A program made the position numbers and the translations under genes. This document shows, in pieces, positions 43,693-59,462 of a stretch of 64,000 nucleotides of DNA (position 1 is the stretch's first letter; the number at the start of each line of letters is the position of its first letter). The notes beneath the pieces were generated by a model. That model worked only from the letters and a program-made list of their open reading frames with translations, did not search any database and was not told where the DNA came from. Source of the DNA: Aquila chrysaetos chrysaetos (lineage: Eukaryota > Chordata > Aves > Accipitriformes > Accipitridae); assembly GCF_900496995.4 (NCBI RefSeq), contig NW_024470392.1, positions 1-64,000 on the forward strand, given 5' to 3'.

Positions 43693-45494
43693 TTAACAGG
43701 GCGTGAGCTCATCCGGCGGCTCCTCCGGCGGCTCTTCCTCGCCATGGCTACGGAGATGACGGTGAAGATGGGAACTGACGCCGAAACGCCGTCCACACTG
43801 CGGGCAAGGGAAAGGCTTCTCACCGGCATGTGCCCGTCGGTGCTTAGCCAACGCCGAACCATCAGCAAACGCCTTGCCGCAATCGGGACAGGCGTGCCGG
43901 GGACCGGCGTGAGCCCGTTGGTGCTTATGGAAGTGTAGGGTGCTGTTGAAGCTCTTCCCACAATCGGCACAGATGTGGGGTTGCCCACCAGCGTGGGTAC
44001 GTTGATGCCGGTAGAGATGGGAGGTCCGGCCGAAACGTTTGCCACAGTCCCCGCATTGGTAGGGTCGTTCTCCGGTATGGATACGTTGATGTCGTTCCCA
44101 GTGCGAGCTCCAGGAAAAACTCTTCCCGCAATCACCGCAACGGTACGGTTTCTCACCGCCACCGTGGAGGCTACGCCGATGCCGGGCATATTGGGCGCGG
44201 GCGCCAAAGGCTTTACCGCACTCTTCGCAACGGAAAGGACCATCACCCAGATGAAGGCGTTGGTGTTTGACCAACGCCGGCCCATCACCAAAACTCTTCC
44301 GGCATAGGGTGCACTTGTAGGGTCGTTGGCCGGTGTGGGTACGTTGGTGCCGGTCAAAATGGAGGGTGCTACCAAAACTACGCCCGCAATAAGTGCAGAT
44401 GTAAGAGCGACCGCCGGCATGGGTGCGTTGGTGCCGGTAGAGGTGGGAGCTACGGCTAAAACGCTTACCGCATTCAGGGCACTGGTAGGGCTTCTCACCA
44501 GTATGGACACGTTGGTGACGGTCAAAATGGGAGCTCCAACTGAAGCTCTTACCGCAGTGACTGCATTGGAAGGGCAAGCGACCGGTGTGCAACCGTTGGT
44601 GGGTCACCAGCTCCTTGTTACGGCGAAAACTCTTCCCGCACTCCTCGCATTTATACGGCAACCCACGGGGACGCGCCGGCGGAGCCGGTGGACCTGGCCG
44701 TTCGGCAGCATGAGCCCGTTGATGCCGGTAGAGGTTGGAGCTGACGTTGAAGCTCTTACCGCAATGGAGGCAGAGGAAGGGTTTCTCACCAGTGTGGGTC
44801 CGCCGGTGTTTGCTGAAGTGGGAGCTGCAGCTGAAGCTCTTGCCGCATTCCCCGCACTCATAACTCTTCTGCAACACAATGATGCTCTTGAAGTTGGAGA
44901 AGGTGCCAGCTCCTGCTCCGGTTTTACCGCCGCGCCGACCTCCTGCCGCACCGGGAGAGTCGATCTGCTGGACCACGGTCCAACGCAGGGTTTCCCGTGC
45001 CGGGCTCCGTTCGCCCGGTGAACCCTCTTCGGGGTGACCCAACAAGGCGGCCGTATCCATCTCTACGATCTCGGGATCGCCTGCTGTCTGGGGGTCCGTC
45101 TCGGGGTCGCTCGGTGTCCCTGGGACAGCGGAAGGGGGGCAGAGGGGGGTCAATCCCAGTGGTGGGGGGGGCTAACGGGGATGGAGACCCCCTTCCCATG
45201 GGACAATCAAGGGGGCTGGGCTGGTGCACCCCGTAACTTTGAGCTTCTTGGCACGTCCTTGGTACAGAGAACGAGGACACGGATTCCGTTTGGGGGACAC
45301 ACCACGGGATCCGGGTGCCCGTAGGGGGGGGTCTCCATCCCCTTCCCAAAGCTGAAGCGCAATGAGGACACCCCCCACACCCCACCCCATCCTCGACACT
45401 TACTCTGCATCACCGGGGGGTTGTAGGCGTCCTCCTCCCCGTCACCCCCAAAAAGCACCGTCTGCTCCGGCTCCACAGCCCCCCAGGTATCCAT
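43693..45494 (-). CDS. C2H2 zinc-finger protein ZNF-B, 13 fingers
   Basis: Two coding exons, 45494-45404 and 45119-43693, phase 1, about 505 residues from an ATG that reads MDTWGAVEPEQTVLFGG. The exon itself begins at 45531 after TTTCCAG, so an upstream exon could extend the protein. The N-terminal 120 residues are acidic (GDGEEDAYNPP, DPETDPQTAGDPEIVEMD), with no KRAB or SCAN box that I can see. Thirteen canonical fingers follow, joined mostly by TGEKP/TGQRP or AGGR/AGEK linkers. Fingers 3 (RRNKELVTHQ), 6 (STLHFDRHQ) and 8 (ARAQYARHRRSLH, four residues between the last two His) are distinctive. A non-standard Cys-rich linker between 2 and 3 (AAERPGPPAPPARPRG) splits the array. The protein ends five residues after GEEEPPEEPPDE. 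The gene is divergent from ZNF-C. Likely a nuclear DNA-binding regulator; no orthologue claimed. Confidence 0.9.
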
Positions 45495-45834
45495 CGCCCG
45501 TTCCCGCACCTTGGCCGGTGACACGGGGATCCTGGAAAGCCGAGAGCACCCCGTCACCATCCCGCAGCCCCCCCCCCCCCCCGCAAAAGCATCGCCAGGG
45601 GCTCGGTGAAGTTTGGGGTTCAGCAGGATGGTGGGTGCACCCCTCGTGCATGGGGGGTCCTGGTGCCTGGCACGGGGAAGCGTTTCGGGGTCCTGGTTTG
45701 TGGCGTGTCCCTGTGCCCCATGGGTGACACCGGCAGAGGGGGGGGACACCAGATGCCAGCAGTGGGTGGCAGCTCCTGGCACTTGGTGGGTGACACTGGG
45801 TGCCGGTGTAGGACCACGTTGGGCACCCCAGGAC

Positions 45835-46205
45835 CAGTGTGAGATGGAAGAGACCCCCCCCGGCCCCCCAGCCCCTCTGCCCCCTGGGTCTATATGGGAT
45901 GGAGGGACCCCCCCCCGGTCTCCCAATCCCCACTGGGTCTATATGGGATGGACAGGACCCCCCCAGCCCCACTCCCTCCCGGGTCTATATGGGATGGATG
46001 GGACCCCCCCGGCCCCCAGCCCCACTCCCCCTCGGGTCTATATGGGATGGAGGGGACCCCCCCCAGTCCCCCAATCCCCACTGGGTCTATATGGGATGGA
46101 GGGGGCCCCCCCGGCCCCCCAGCCCCACTGCCCCTCGGGTCTATATGGGATGGAGGGGACCCCCCCGGCCCCCCATCCCCTCTCCCCCCCGGGGATGGAG
46201 GGGAC
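45835..46205. repeat. Array of GGGTCTATATGGGATGGA units
   Basis: Seven units of about 55-62 bases: CGGGTCTATATGGGATGGAG, GGACCCCCCCGGCCCCCCAG, CCCCACT. It lies just upstream of ZNF-B exons. Confidence 0.92.
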
Positions 46206-46745
46206 CCCCCCATCCCCTCTCCCCCGACCGGGGACAAAGCCGGGCGGCGCCAGCAGCGTCCCCCATCCCCGGGGGGGGGGTGTGTGTGTGCTGGTGGTGT
46301 TGGTGGTGAAGGGGGGGGGGGGGGGGGCTCTTCTTTACCTGCCACCCGGGGAGAAGGGGCGAGGGGGGGGACACCCACGGCGACAACGCGACCCCCCGAC
46401 AACCACAAAGGCGACTCCGGTGACTCCGTTCTTTTCGGTCCCGGCGGCTTCAGCTCGTGGCCGTGTGTGTGTGCCCCCCCCCCCACTCCTCCTCCTCCTC
46501 CTCCTCCCCGTGTCCCCCCCCCCTTCCTGTCTGCCCCCCCCCTCCCCGGTCCCGGTTGCTCCATCCCCTTCCTGTGTGTCCGGACTCACCGAGCCGGCGT
46601 GCAACAGCCCCGGCGCCGCCCCCCCCCCAAACCTCGGTTCTTCCCCCCCCCCCCCCTCCCCTTTCCCCAATTCCCCCCCCCCTCCCATACCCCACGTTGC
46701 TTCATCGCCTCCGCATCCCTCCGGTCCCGGTACCAGGTAACGGGG
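46205..46745. promoter_or_regulatory. Candidate two-way CpG-island promoter between ZNF-B and ZNF-C
   Basis: A CpG-rich, homopolymer-rich block between the divergent genes. A minus-strand donor GGCAG/GTAAAG ends a possible ZNF-B first exon at 46339, and a plus-strand donor ACCAG/GTAACG ends a possible ZNF-C first exon at 46736. Outward-facing donors 400 bases apart fit a shared promoter. Confidence 0.42.
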
Positions 46746-47492
46746 GAGACCCCCGGGGATTTTGGGGGGACACACACACACGACCCCACCCGGCCGCCCC
46801 CCCCCCAACCGTGGGGAGATGGGGGGGGGTCGTTCCCCATCACCCCCTCGCCCCCCCCCCCCTTCTATTTTACCACCCCCCCCGCCTTCACCCCGTTCGG
46901 CTTTTCACCCCCCCCCTTCCCCTCGCATCCAACCGCGTCGTGTTTTCAGCCCCCCCCCCTCCTTGCACCCGCCTCCGTTATATTTTCATTTAACAACCCC
47001 CCCCGCACCCACCTCCGCTGTATCCCCCCCGCCTCCCCCATTTCTCCCCTCTTTGCATTCAATCGCGATTTTCATTTTCCCTCCAGCCCTGTTGCATTTT
47101 AAACCCCCCACCATTATATTTCTGCACCCCCCCCCTTTAATTTCCACCCCTTTGCCTTCACCTCGGTTGCATTTAACCCCCCCATCCCCATCTCCGCTCC
47201 CTGGGGTCACCCCAACCCTTATTTAAGTGCCCCCCAACCTTCCGGGGGGGCATCTGGGGGGGGGGTCCCTTCCCACAGGGTAGGTACTTTGGGGTGAAGC
47301 ACCCTAAAACACCCGGGGGGGGTTGTCATAGCCCAGCACCCATCGCCACCCGGCCATGACACCCCCAGGGTGATGCAGGGACCCCTTGTATAGTCCCTAC
47401 ATCCAGCCAGACATGGGGGGGTGCTCAGTTTGGGGGGGGGGTCCCCAGCACCGTGGACCCCAATACCTGAACCGGAGCCATTTGCATTGCAG
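46746..47492. other. ZNF-C first intron, C-rich low complexity
   Basis: C runs broken by TTTTCATTT and GCATTTAACC-like pieces, with a loose period of about 50-60 bases (CACCCCGTT, CATTTTAAACCCCCC). No exon recognised. Confidence 0.45.
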
Positions 47493-47557
47493 GGACCGGT
47501 GACACCCCCCCCCCGAAACGTGCCAGCACCGGGACGAGCCTGGACCACTGGGACAAG

Positions 47558-50336
<2,779 letters not shown>

Positions 50337-51000
50337 GTGGTGCCCGGCCCTGGCCGCAGCTCCATCCTCCTCCCAACCTCCCCAGACACTCGCCCAACAC
50401 CCAACCGGTGTTGGCCTTAAAGACCCATTGTTGGAGGGCTTGTTCCTGCCCAGAGCCATTCAGCCTTCGTGGGTAATTAATGACCTCTCTAATTAGGGGA
50501 TGAGGCAGCTCCTCCAACCCTGACCACAGCCCCAGCTCCATCCTCCTCCCTACCTCCCCAGATACTCGCCCAACGGGTGTTGGCCTCAAAGACCCATCAT
50601 TGGCGGGCTTGTTCCCACCTGGAGCTGTTCAGTTTTGGTGGCTGATTAATGACCTCTCTAATTAGGGGATGAGGCAGCTCCTCCAACCCTGACCACAGTC
50701 CCAGCTCCATCCTCCTCCCTACCTCCCCAGCCGCTTGCCCAACACGCATTCTTGGTTGGCCTCAAAGCCCCAGTGTTGGGGGGCTTATTCCCACCCAGAG
50801 CCGTTCAGTCTTGGTGGCTAATTAATGATCTCACTAATTAGGGGATGGGGAAGTCCCCCTCATGCCGTGGCTCCATCCTCTTCCCACCCTCCCCAGCTGC
50901 TCACCCAACACCCATCCTGGGCTGACCTCAAAGCCCTGGTGCTGGGGGACTTATTCCCACCCAGAGCTGTTCAACCTTCATGGCTAATTAATGATCTCGC
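50337..51000. repeat. Tandem blocks in the ZNF-C 3' flank, paired with 34345-34895
   Basis: Four blocks of about 160-180 bases, each with GGGGATGAGGCAGCTCCTCC, CAGCTCCATCCTCCTCCCTA, GGGCTTGTTCCTGCCCAGAG-like sequence and GGTAATTAATGACCTCTCTA. The first block matches the ZNF-A flank almost base for base in reverse orientation. Confidence 0.88.
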
Positions 51001-51775
51001 TGCCGGCATTGGCTGCTCCCCGCTGGGGTCCCCCCCCAGCTCCACACTGGGACCCCAACCTCCACCCCAGCCCCCCACTCCCCACCCCACCACTCATCCC
51101 AGCATCTCCCGTTGGTGTCCCCCAGAGCATCTTCCCACCTTGCCCCTCTGCTTCCCATTGGATGAAGGTCCACGTCATCACCCCCATCCAGGTACCACCC
51201 TCTGCTCCCACCTTGGAACATTTTGGGAGAAAAACCAGCAGAAACGGGGGTTTTCCCATGCCACTGCATCACCCTCTGCCCGCCAGGGAGCTGCCATGAG
51301 GGACTTGGGGATATTTCCACATCCCCGTCTCCTGCAGCGTCTCCCTGAGCTCGTCTTATCCCACGTCATTCCTCAGAAATGGAGCCGGTCGGGGTTTTCG
51401 TCTTCTATTTTTTATTATTTTTTTCCTTTTGGAAAGAAAATACTTTTGGGCAAAACCATGCAATTTTGTGACGTCATTTTTCAGGCACTTACTGGAATAT
51501 TTTGGGGGGTTTTGTTGGTTTTCTTCTTTTTCCACACGGACTTTGCAAAATCTTTCATGTGTTTGTGGTTGGGTTTTTTTATTATTATTACTGATTTTCC
51601 TGAATTTTTATGTTTGCTTTTGCTCCGTCCCTCAGAGCGGGATTCGGCGCATTTCGGTACTATCGGGAAAAGGCAGCAGCAGTGCTTTTGTTGCTGCCTG
51701 AAATCCTGATTTCTCCCATTTCCCAATTTCTCCCCATTACCAGGAGAGCGAGGGCTTCTCGGGGGAAAATAAATG
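51001..51775 (+). other. ZNF-C 3' region with candidate poly(A) signal
   Basis: Mostly unique sequence, AT-rich after 51400. AATAAA at 51768-51773 is a candidate transcript end for ZNF-C, about 1.4 kb after its stop. No other gene seen. Confidence 0.4.
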
Positions 51776-53541
51776 AAGAAAATTTTAAAAATTTAAAGAA
51801 AAAAACCACTAAAAGAAACAGAAAGGGTTACATGCAAAATATAAAAGCATCAAAAGAAATATAGAAGAAAAATAATTAAGGCTGAGAATGACTTTTTTTC
51901 CCTGAAAGAGGATAAAAAGCTGAAATAAGACTTTTGGAAAAGTAGGGAATTGCTGAAATCTCTGGAATTGGGAAGGTTTCAACTGAAAACAGAACAATTC
52001 AAGAAGTGTGGAGGTGCTATGGGAAGGACTCGTGTTTATTGAAAAAAATGAATGAGTTTAAAATACTGGCAAGAGGAACAGGTAGTAATGTAGGTGCAAA
52101 AAAAAAAAGAGGAAAAATATCAAAATATGGAAAAAAAATTATAGAAAATGAAAAAGAAGAGGAGGAAAAGAAAGCAAAGGACATATGGAATAGAAAAAAA
52201 TTGGTGATAAAAATAGAGAAAGGGATAAAAACAACCATCCTAAAGAAGTACCAGAGCCTGCGTCAGGCAGCGATTGCAGGCAGCGCCGCAGGAAGCGGGA
52301 GCCGAGCCGGCGTCGGATGTGGCAGCACCGGGAATTGCTGCCAGACCATTGGATGCAGAAAAAAATAAGAATTTAAAAAAAAATAAAATGCCCGGAGTGG
52401 AAGGAATAGGCTCCGGGTATTTGCTCGAGGGTTGTGAAGCTCAGAGGTGCGATGGACGGAGGAACAGGAGCCACAGCGGGATGCGGGATGCGGCCGTGGG
52501 ATGCGGAGCTGCACCATCCCCTTGCCCGATTAAACAGCCCCTGAGGATTGTCCCCAGCTCCGTGCGACGTGTTTTGGGGACCTGCCTGGCTCCGCGGCCA
52601 ACCCCGCTGCAAAACCGGGGTGTCACCAATGGCACAACCATGATGCCACTGATGGTAGAACCAGGACATCACAGCTGGCACAACCAGGATGTCACCGCTG
52701 GCACAACCATGATGTCACCAAGGATGTTAATTCTGTCTTTGCGTCGCAGGGGGACCCTCCGGATACCCCCACTGGGTTTGGATCCCCAATCCCCTCCAAG
52801 GGGCTGCCCTGAAGGCAGCACCAGCTCCACTTTGGGGGAAGAAACTTGTTTGAAGGAGCCCCAAAATCTCATGTTCTTGCCTCAGTTTTGGCCGGCGGTC
52901 AACGGGAGCTGCTGTTGGGGGATGGCTTTTGACACCCACCTCCAAATCACCCCAGCGATGCACTAATGAGTGCGCTAATTACGTGCTCCCATGCAGACGC
53001 TGCCCTGCCTTGGGGCTCTCTGGCCAATTTGGGCCAAATTAGCCCAAAATCAAGGGCACGGTGAGATGATGTGGCTTGGTGGCTTGGTCACCTCTCCAAT
53101 GCTGGGCTCTGTGGATGGGGTCACCAAGGGGGGGGGACGACAAGGTAACCCCCTCCCCATCACCCCACAGAGCCCAGGACCTTGCAAATGGAAAGCAGGG
53201 AAGGGGGAGGAAGAGGAGGGATGGGGATGAAGTCAAGAACTTCCCCCGGGGTTCAAATAATTGAATTATTTTAGGAGGACATGGTGACCATGCCATTGGG
53301 TGCAGGGTCCCAAATGGAGCCACAAGGGACAAAAGTCACCCCAAAAAGAGCATGGAGGGCTTCAGAGAGGATATTTTGGGGGAAAAAACCCACACTGAAC
53401 TGCGATTTAAGTGAAATTTATATATTTTCTGGTGTTGTCCGTGCTTCCGAAACCGGCGTGGACGTGTCGCTGTGCTGCTTGTCAACGGTCCCCTCCGTGT
53501 CCGCTTTCGGGGACCGTCTCGCCTCGTCACCGCAGCTCGCG

Positions 53542-53581
<40 letters not shown>

Positions 53582-54320
53582 GAGTCGCTTTCTTTCCATG
53601 AGTAGTAATAAATTAGAGCCTAGCTACCCTGGTGGTGCTGCGGTCCTTTCCCTTGGTGTGCTGAAAAGTGGTTGGTCCTCTTCCATTTGCTTTGGAGGGC
53701 TTCAAACCACGTCCAGATCCAATTTTCCAAGGATTTTTTTTTTCCCCTTTTTCCCTTTGGTTGACTTTCCAGTTGGGTTGCCCCATTTGAGGCACAGTTG
53801 CAACTCATCCTGCAGTTAAAAATGTGCATTTTTCCAGTGCAAGATTCCCATGAATCCAGTAAAAATGTGTCAGGATGGAGTGAAGTGTTGAGCCTTCACC
53901 AGCTGAATCCTTCGGTCGTGGACAGCCAAGAGCACGGTGGCACCAAAACCACCTTTTTAACCTCAAAAGGCCACTCCACTTGGACCATGGGGGAGGGTTG
54001 GGTCCCAGCATGTCCCTAGGGCTGCTCCAAACATCTGCCGTTGAACCCCAAGGCGAAGAAATTAAATTAAACTCTTCAAAGGCTCCAAGGGTCACCACCA
54101 GTCGTGGCCACATCTCACCCACCCAAGCGAGGAGCAAGCCCATGGGGCAGATCAGCAGGATCCACAGCCATGCGTGGATGCTACTCCAAGAAGTCCTGCA
54201 GAAGGACCAAAATTCCCAGGGCTGGGCTTAAACAGAGCCCCTGCACCGTGGGCAGGGGGTGGGGGGTTCCCAAGTGGGGATGATCGGGGTTGTTAATGAC
54301 CATTAGTACCCTCAGCCTCC
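51776..54320. other. Intergenic region between ZNF-C and ZNF-D, no gene seen
   Basis: A-rich from about 51780 to 52390, with many AAAAAAGA and GAAAAA words; then GC-balanced unique sequence. A small repeat of GATGTCACCNNTGGCACAACC type lies at 52620-52730, and a pure T run of about 38 bases at 53543-53580. An AATAAA at 53607-53612 on the plus strand has no coding partner. I find no convincing exon or retroelement frame. Confidence 0.4.
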
Positions 54321-54324
54321 AAAA

Positions 54325-54815
54325 TGTTTTTTAGGGTGGCTCTGCAGCACATCTCCAAGGGGTTCAGGATGTCTCCAATGGAGTTCAGCATGTCTTGAAG
54401 AAGCTCAGCATGTCTTGAAAGGGTTAGGCACATCTCCAAGGGGTTCAGCTCATCTTGAAAGGGGTTCAGGACACTTCCAAAGGAGTTCAGCTCATCTTGA
54501 AGGGGTTCAGGATGTCTCCAATGGGGTTCAGCATGTCTTGAAGGGATTCAGCATATTTCCAAAGGGGTTCAGGATGTTTTCAAAGGGGTCCAGCACATCT
54601 CAAAGGAGCTTGGCATGTCCTGAAGGGGTTCAGCATGCCTTGAAGGGGTTCAGCACAAGCTCAGCATGTCTCTAAAGGGTTCAGCACACCTTGAAGGGGT
54701 GCAGCACATCTCAAAGGGGTTCAGAACATCTCCAAAGGGATTCAGCACATTTCCAAGGGATTCAGCACACCTTGAAGAAGTTCACCACATCTCCAAGGGT
54801 CTTGGCCACTTCCCG
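54325..54815. repeat. Array of AAGGGGTTCAGCACATCTC units
   Basis: About 17 units of 26-32 bases: GGGTTCAGCACATCTCCAA, GGGTTCAGGATGTCTCCAA, TCAGCATGTCTTGAA. Confidence 0.9.
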
Positions 54816-56876
54816 GGGAGATGCAGGCAGCACCAGCACCTTGGGGGACTTAATCGGGGAGGAAGACCAGACCCCCTCCCACCCCATGGATTGGGGGAAG
54901 GCAGAGCACCCCGAGTCAAGTGTCAGCCCCCCAACTCTGGGGCACGCTGCTTCCTCGGCCACTGTCCCCATGCCCACCCCAGGGACAAGGAGCCAGTGCC
55001 AGCCCTGTCACCACCCCACAGCTCTGCCATGGGGCAGAGACACCCCCCCCCCGGGCACAACCCTATTTTGGGGTCCAACGCAGGGACCTCCCCCAAGCCC
55101 TCCTGGACTTGGCTCTGCTGGAGCAGAAGGTTCTGAGGAAACATCTGCAGGGGGCACGGTGCCAGGAGGGGAACAGGGTGGGGTCTTTATTTTTAGATGG
55201 ATATTAAATTTCTGTTGTCTTAATTAAATTGCTGCCAGGGTTGGGGAGGGGAAGGGGCCTGCATAGAATATGTATATATTCCTACTTCTATTTGGGAAAG
55301 GTTTTAATGAATAACTGTCTTAATAAATGCATAAAAAGAAGATGTAGGAATTTTTTTTTAATGCTGGAACCACAGTTACAAGGTAATTGTGGTGGCCGTG
55401 CTACGGGATAGTTATAAAAATGGAAAAAAACTGAATAAATCTGAAGTCTTAATCTGGGAAAAAAGAAGATGAAGAGGAGTATGGGGGAGCAACATTAAAC
55501 CAGAAGAGGCTTCCTGTATAGCAGAGCATGAAAGCAGGTCTTTGGTGAGCAAAAGGCAGTGCTTCTTCTTTGAATGAATAGTCAATATATGGAAAAAAAA
55601 CCTTATTTTTTTCAATAAGACAAAAAAAGATCTGAAAAATCTGATGGGTATAAGCAGACAAGTGTAAAAACCTGGCAAGAAAATGGCCATAGAGAATAGT
55701 AAAATGGTAAAGTGGCTGTGTCCTGTGTCCTCCCCGGGAGCGAGAGCCGCAAAGGCATTTCTGGCATGCCAGAGATTTGCCTGCAACGTCCTCCCGAACC
55801 CAAAGGTTTCACATGGTTTGCTCCCTGAAGGGCAAACGCAACCGCTCCACCGAATGCCTAAAATAGCCAGCGAGGTGAAGCCATGCCGGGGGGGGGGGGA
55901 GACTCTTTCCCAGGAGCAGCTGCGGACGTTGCTCCTGTCTTGGGTTTCTCCACGTGACACCAGGACGAGCCGGTCCCTTTGTTCCTTACAGCTCCAGAAA
56001 GTCAGATACAACTACGGACTCTCCAAACAACCCAACATCCGTATGAACATGAACAGGACATCCACGCTGCTCCTGAAGCATCTCCTCCATCCCTGCCTCA
56101 TCTGGCATCATGGAGAAGAGTTTGGCTCTGTCAAGGTGTTGGCTCCATCACAGTTTCAGCTCCATCAAGGTTTTGGTTCCACCAAACCCTCCCTGCAAGG
56201 AACTTTGACATGATTCCCCCTGCCTTGGGACCTTCTGTGTCCCAACTCATCTCATGGATAGAGACCACCAGTCCTTACAACACATGGGCCACCCCATACA
56301 GCTGAGATGCACCCTCTCATGAAGGCTGTGGAGACCCTCTTGCCAAGGGAATTACCATCCCCTTCCCCAGGAGAAGACGTAGAGCTCTAGCACACGTCAT
56401 GCTGGTCCTTCATGCATGTGGGGTGGTCCCTTGCACCCCTGGGGTCTGCAACCAGGTCCTCCCAACAGCTCCAAAACTGGGGGATCTTGCCCCATGTGCC
56501 TGCCAACACCACCCAGGACTTGGGGACACCTCACCTTGATGGTCATCGCTCAGGACTTTGAGGACTTGATGGCCCCAAAGGCTGAGAGCGCCTGGAAGAC
56601 CCACCTGGACTTTATTTCTCCCACCTATCCTGGTGGGTCTCCAGGCTTTTTCGGTGGAAACACCATAAGGAATAAATCAGACTTCCCCCCACACACATCT
56701 TGGGGTTGAGCACCAGCCCAAAAACCCCACTGAGCTCCTTCTCCCTGCCCAATTTCGGGGTGATCTGTGGGGTGCTGCTGCCTGACACCCACCACCATCA
56801 AGCCAGGAAAGGTGTCACTTGCTTTCCCCATCCTTGGTGGGAAAGCTGGAGCTCCTCTTCCCACCCCAAAACAGGC
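54816..56876. other. Intergenic sequence left of ZNF-D
   Basis: Unique sequence, AT-rich at 55190-55680, without a recognised gene. It may hold the ZNF-D 3' untranslated region, but the only minus-strand AATAAA I can point to (RC of TTTATT at 55190-55195 and 56611-56616) are unproven; the nearer one would give a 265-base tail. Confidence 0.35.
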
Positions 56877-58065
<1,189 letters not shown>

Positions 58066-58635
58066 CCCCAAAAATAAGCTTTTTTTTTTTTTTTTTATGG
58101 TTTAAGCAAAATTTCTTTTTTTTTTTTCTGATTTGTGCCCAGATTTCAAAGGAAAAGAGGGGGAAAAATTAAAAGGAGCTTCGTAATTTCCCACCTTTTT
58201 CTGCCATCGGGACTTGGTGAAGCTCAAGGGTTTCTTCTTGTGGGGGGGTGTCCCCCCAAACTTTGGGGACCACCTTCACCCCCAGACTTTGGGGATCACC
58301 CCCCTGCTCGCCCCTCCCGCCCCGTTTTTATCCTTTTTTTAACGATGGTACAAAATAATCTGCCCTGATTCCCGTAGGAAATTGGGTATTTCCATAGAAA
58401 AATAGGGAGACACCCCCCAACACCGCCCTCCAAAAAAAAAAAAACCCACACGGCTTCCCGGTCCAGCGCCCCGGGGATGCTCGGGGGAGGCAGCCGGATG
58501 CCTGGATCTCCCCCCCCCGCGGTTCCCGGTGCCTGTTGCAGGCCGGGTCGGTGTGGAAGGACACAGGAAAGGGCTGCCCCAGCTCGGAGGAAGAGGAGGA
58601 GGAAGGTCGGGGCCGGCAGGTACCGGGGGAAGAAC
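58066..58635. other. Spacer before ZNF-E, T-rich then GC-rich
   Basis: T runs at 58080-58098 and 58117-58127, then a GC-rich block. CCAGCTCGGAGGAAGAGGAG and GCCGGCAG/GTACCGGGG near 58575-58625 could be a first ZNF-E exon with its donor, but this is only a guess. Confidence 0.3.
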
Positions 58636-58639
58636 GGGG

Positions 58640-59195
58640 GCGGCTCCGGGGATGCTCCGCCTGGTCCCGGGGGGATGCCCCGGGGGGATCCGGGGATGCT
58701 CGGCTCGGTCCTGGGGATGCTTTTCCCGGTCCCAGGGATGTTCTGCCCGGTCCCGGGGATAGTTTTCCCGGTTCCAGGGATGTTCTGCCCGGTCCTGGGG
58801 ATCCTCTTCCCGGTCCCAGGGATGTTCTGCCCGGTCCCGGGGATAGTTTTCCCGGTTCCAGGGATGTTCTGCCCGGTCCTGGGGATGCTTTTCCCGGTCC
58901 CGGGGATGTTCTCTCCGGTCCCGGGGATGCTTTTCCCAGTCCCGGGGATGTTCTACCCGATCCTGGGGATGCTTTTCCCAGTCCTGGGAATGTTCTCCCC
59001 GATCCTGGGGATGCTTTTCCCAGTCCTGGGAATGTTCTCCCCAGTCCCGGGGATGCTTTTCCCAGTCCCAGGGATGTTCTACCCGATCCTGGGGGTGCTT
59101 TTCCCAGTCCCAGGGATGTTCTGCCCGATCCTGGGGATGCTTTTCCTGGTCCCAGGGATGTTCCACCCCATGCTGGTAGATCCCAGTCTCGGCAT
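58640..59195. repeat. 42-base minisatellite (CCCGGGGATGCTTTTCCCGGT)
   Basis: About 13 units of 42 bases, each made of two related 21-base halves: GGGGATGCTTTTCCCGGTC and CAGGGATGTTCTGCCCGGTC. Forty-two is a multiple of three, so frames on both strands stay open across it (VPGMFCPVPGM on plus, HPQDRAEHPW on minus). It lies upstream of ZNF-E. Confidence 0.93.
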
Positions 59196-59462
59196 TTCCC
59201 TCCTGTTCCTCTCCCGGATTGCTTTAGGAACCGGTGAAAGGGTTCCCAAGCTCTTCCAGGAGGATGCTTTGCTTTTTTAACCATCACACCCAGCTAACAC
59301 GCATTTATCCCTCCAGGATCTGAACAGGGACCCCCCCCAAGGGACCTCGTATCCTCCTGCTCATCCGTGGATCCCTCCGGGTCGGTGGTTTTTGGGAATC
59401 CCAGGGACCAACGGAGGTGTTTACTGTTTCGGGGGCTGGAAGAGGACGGGGTTTCACCGGCC

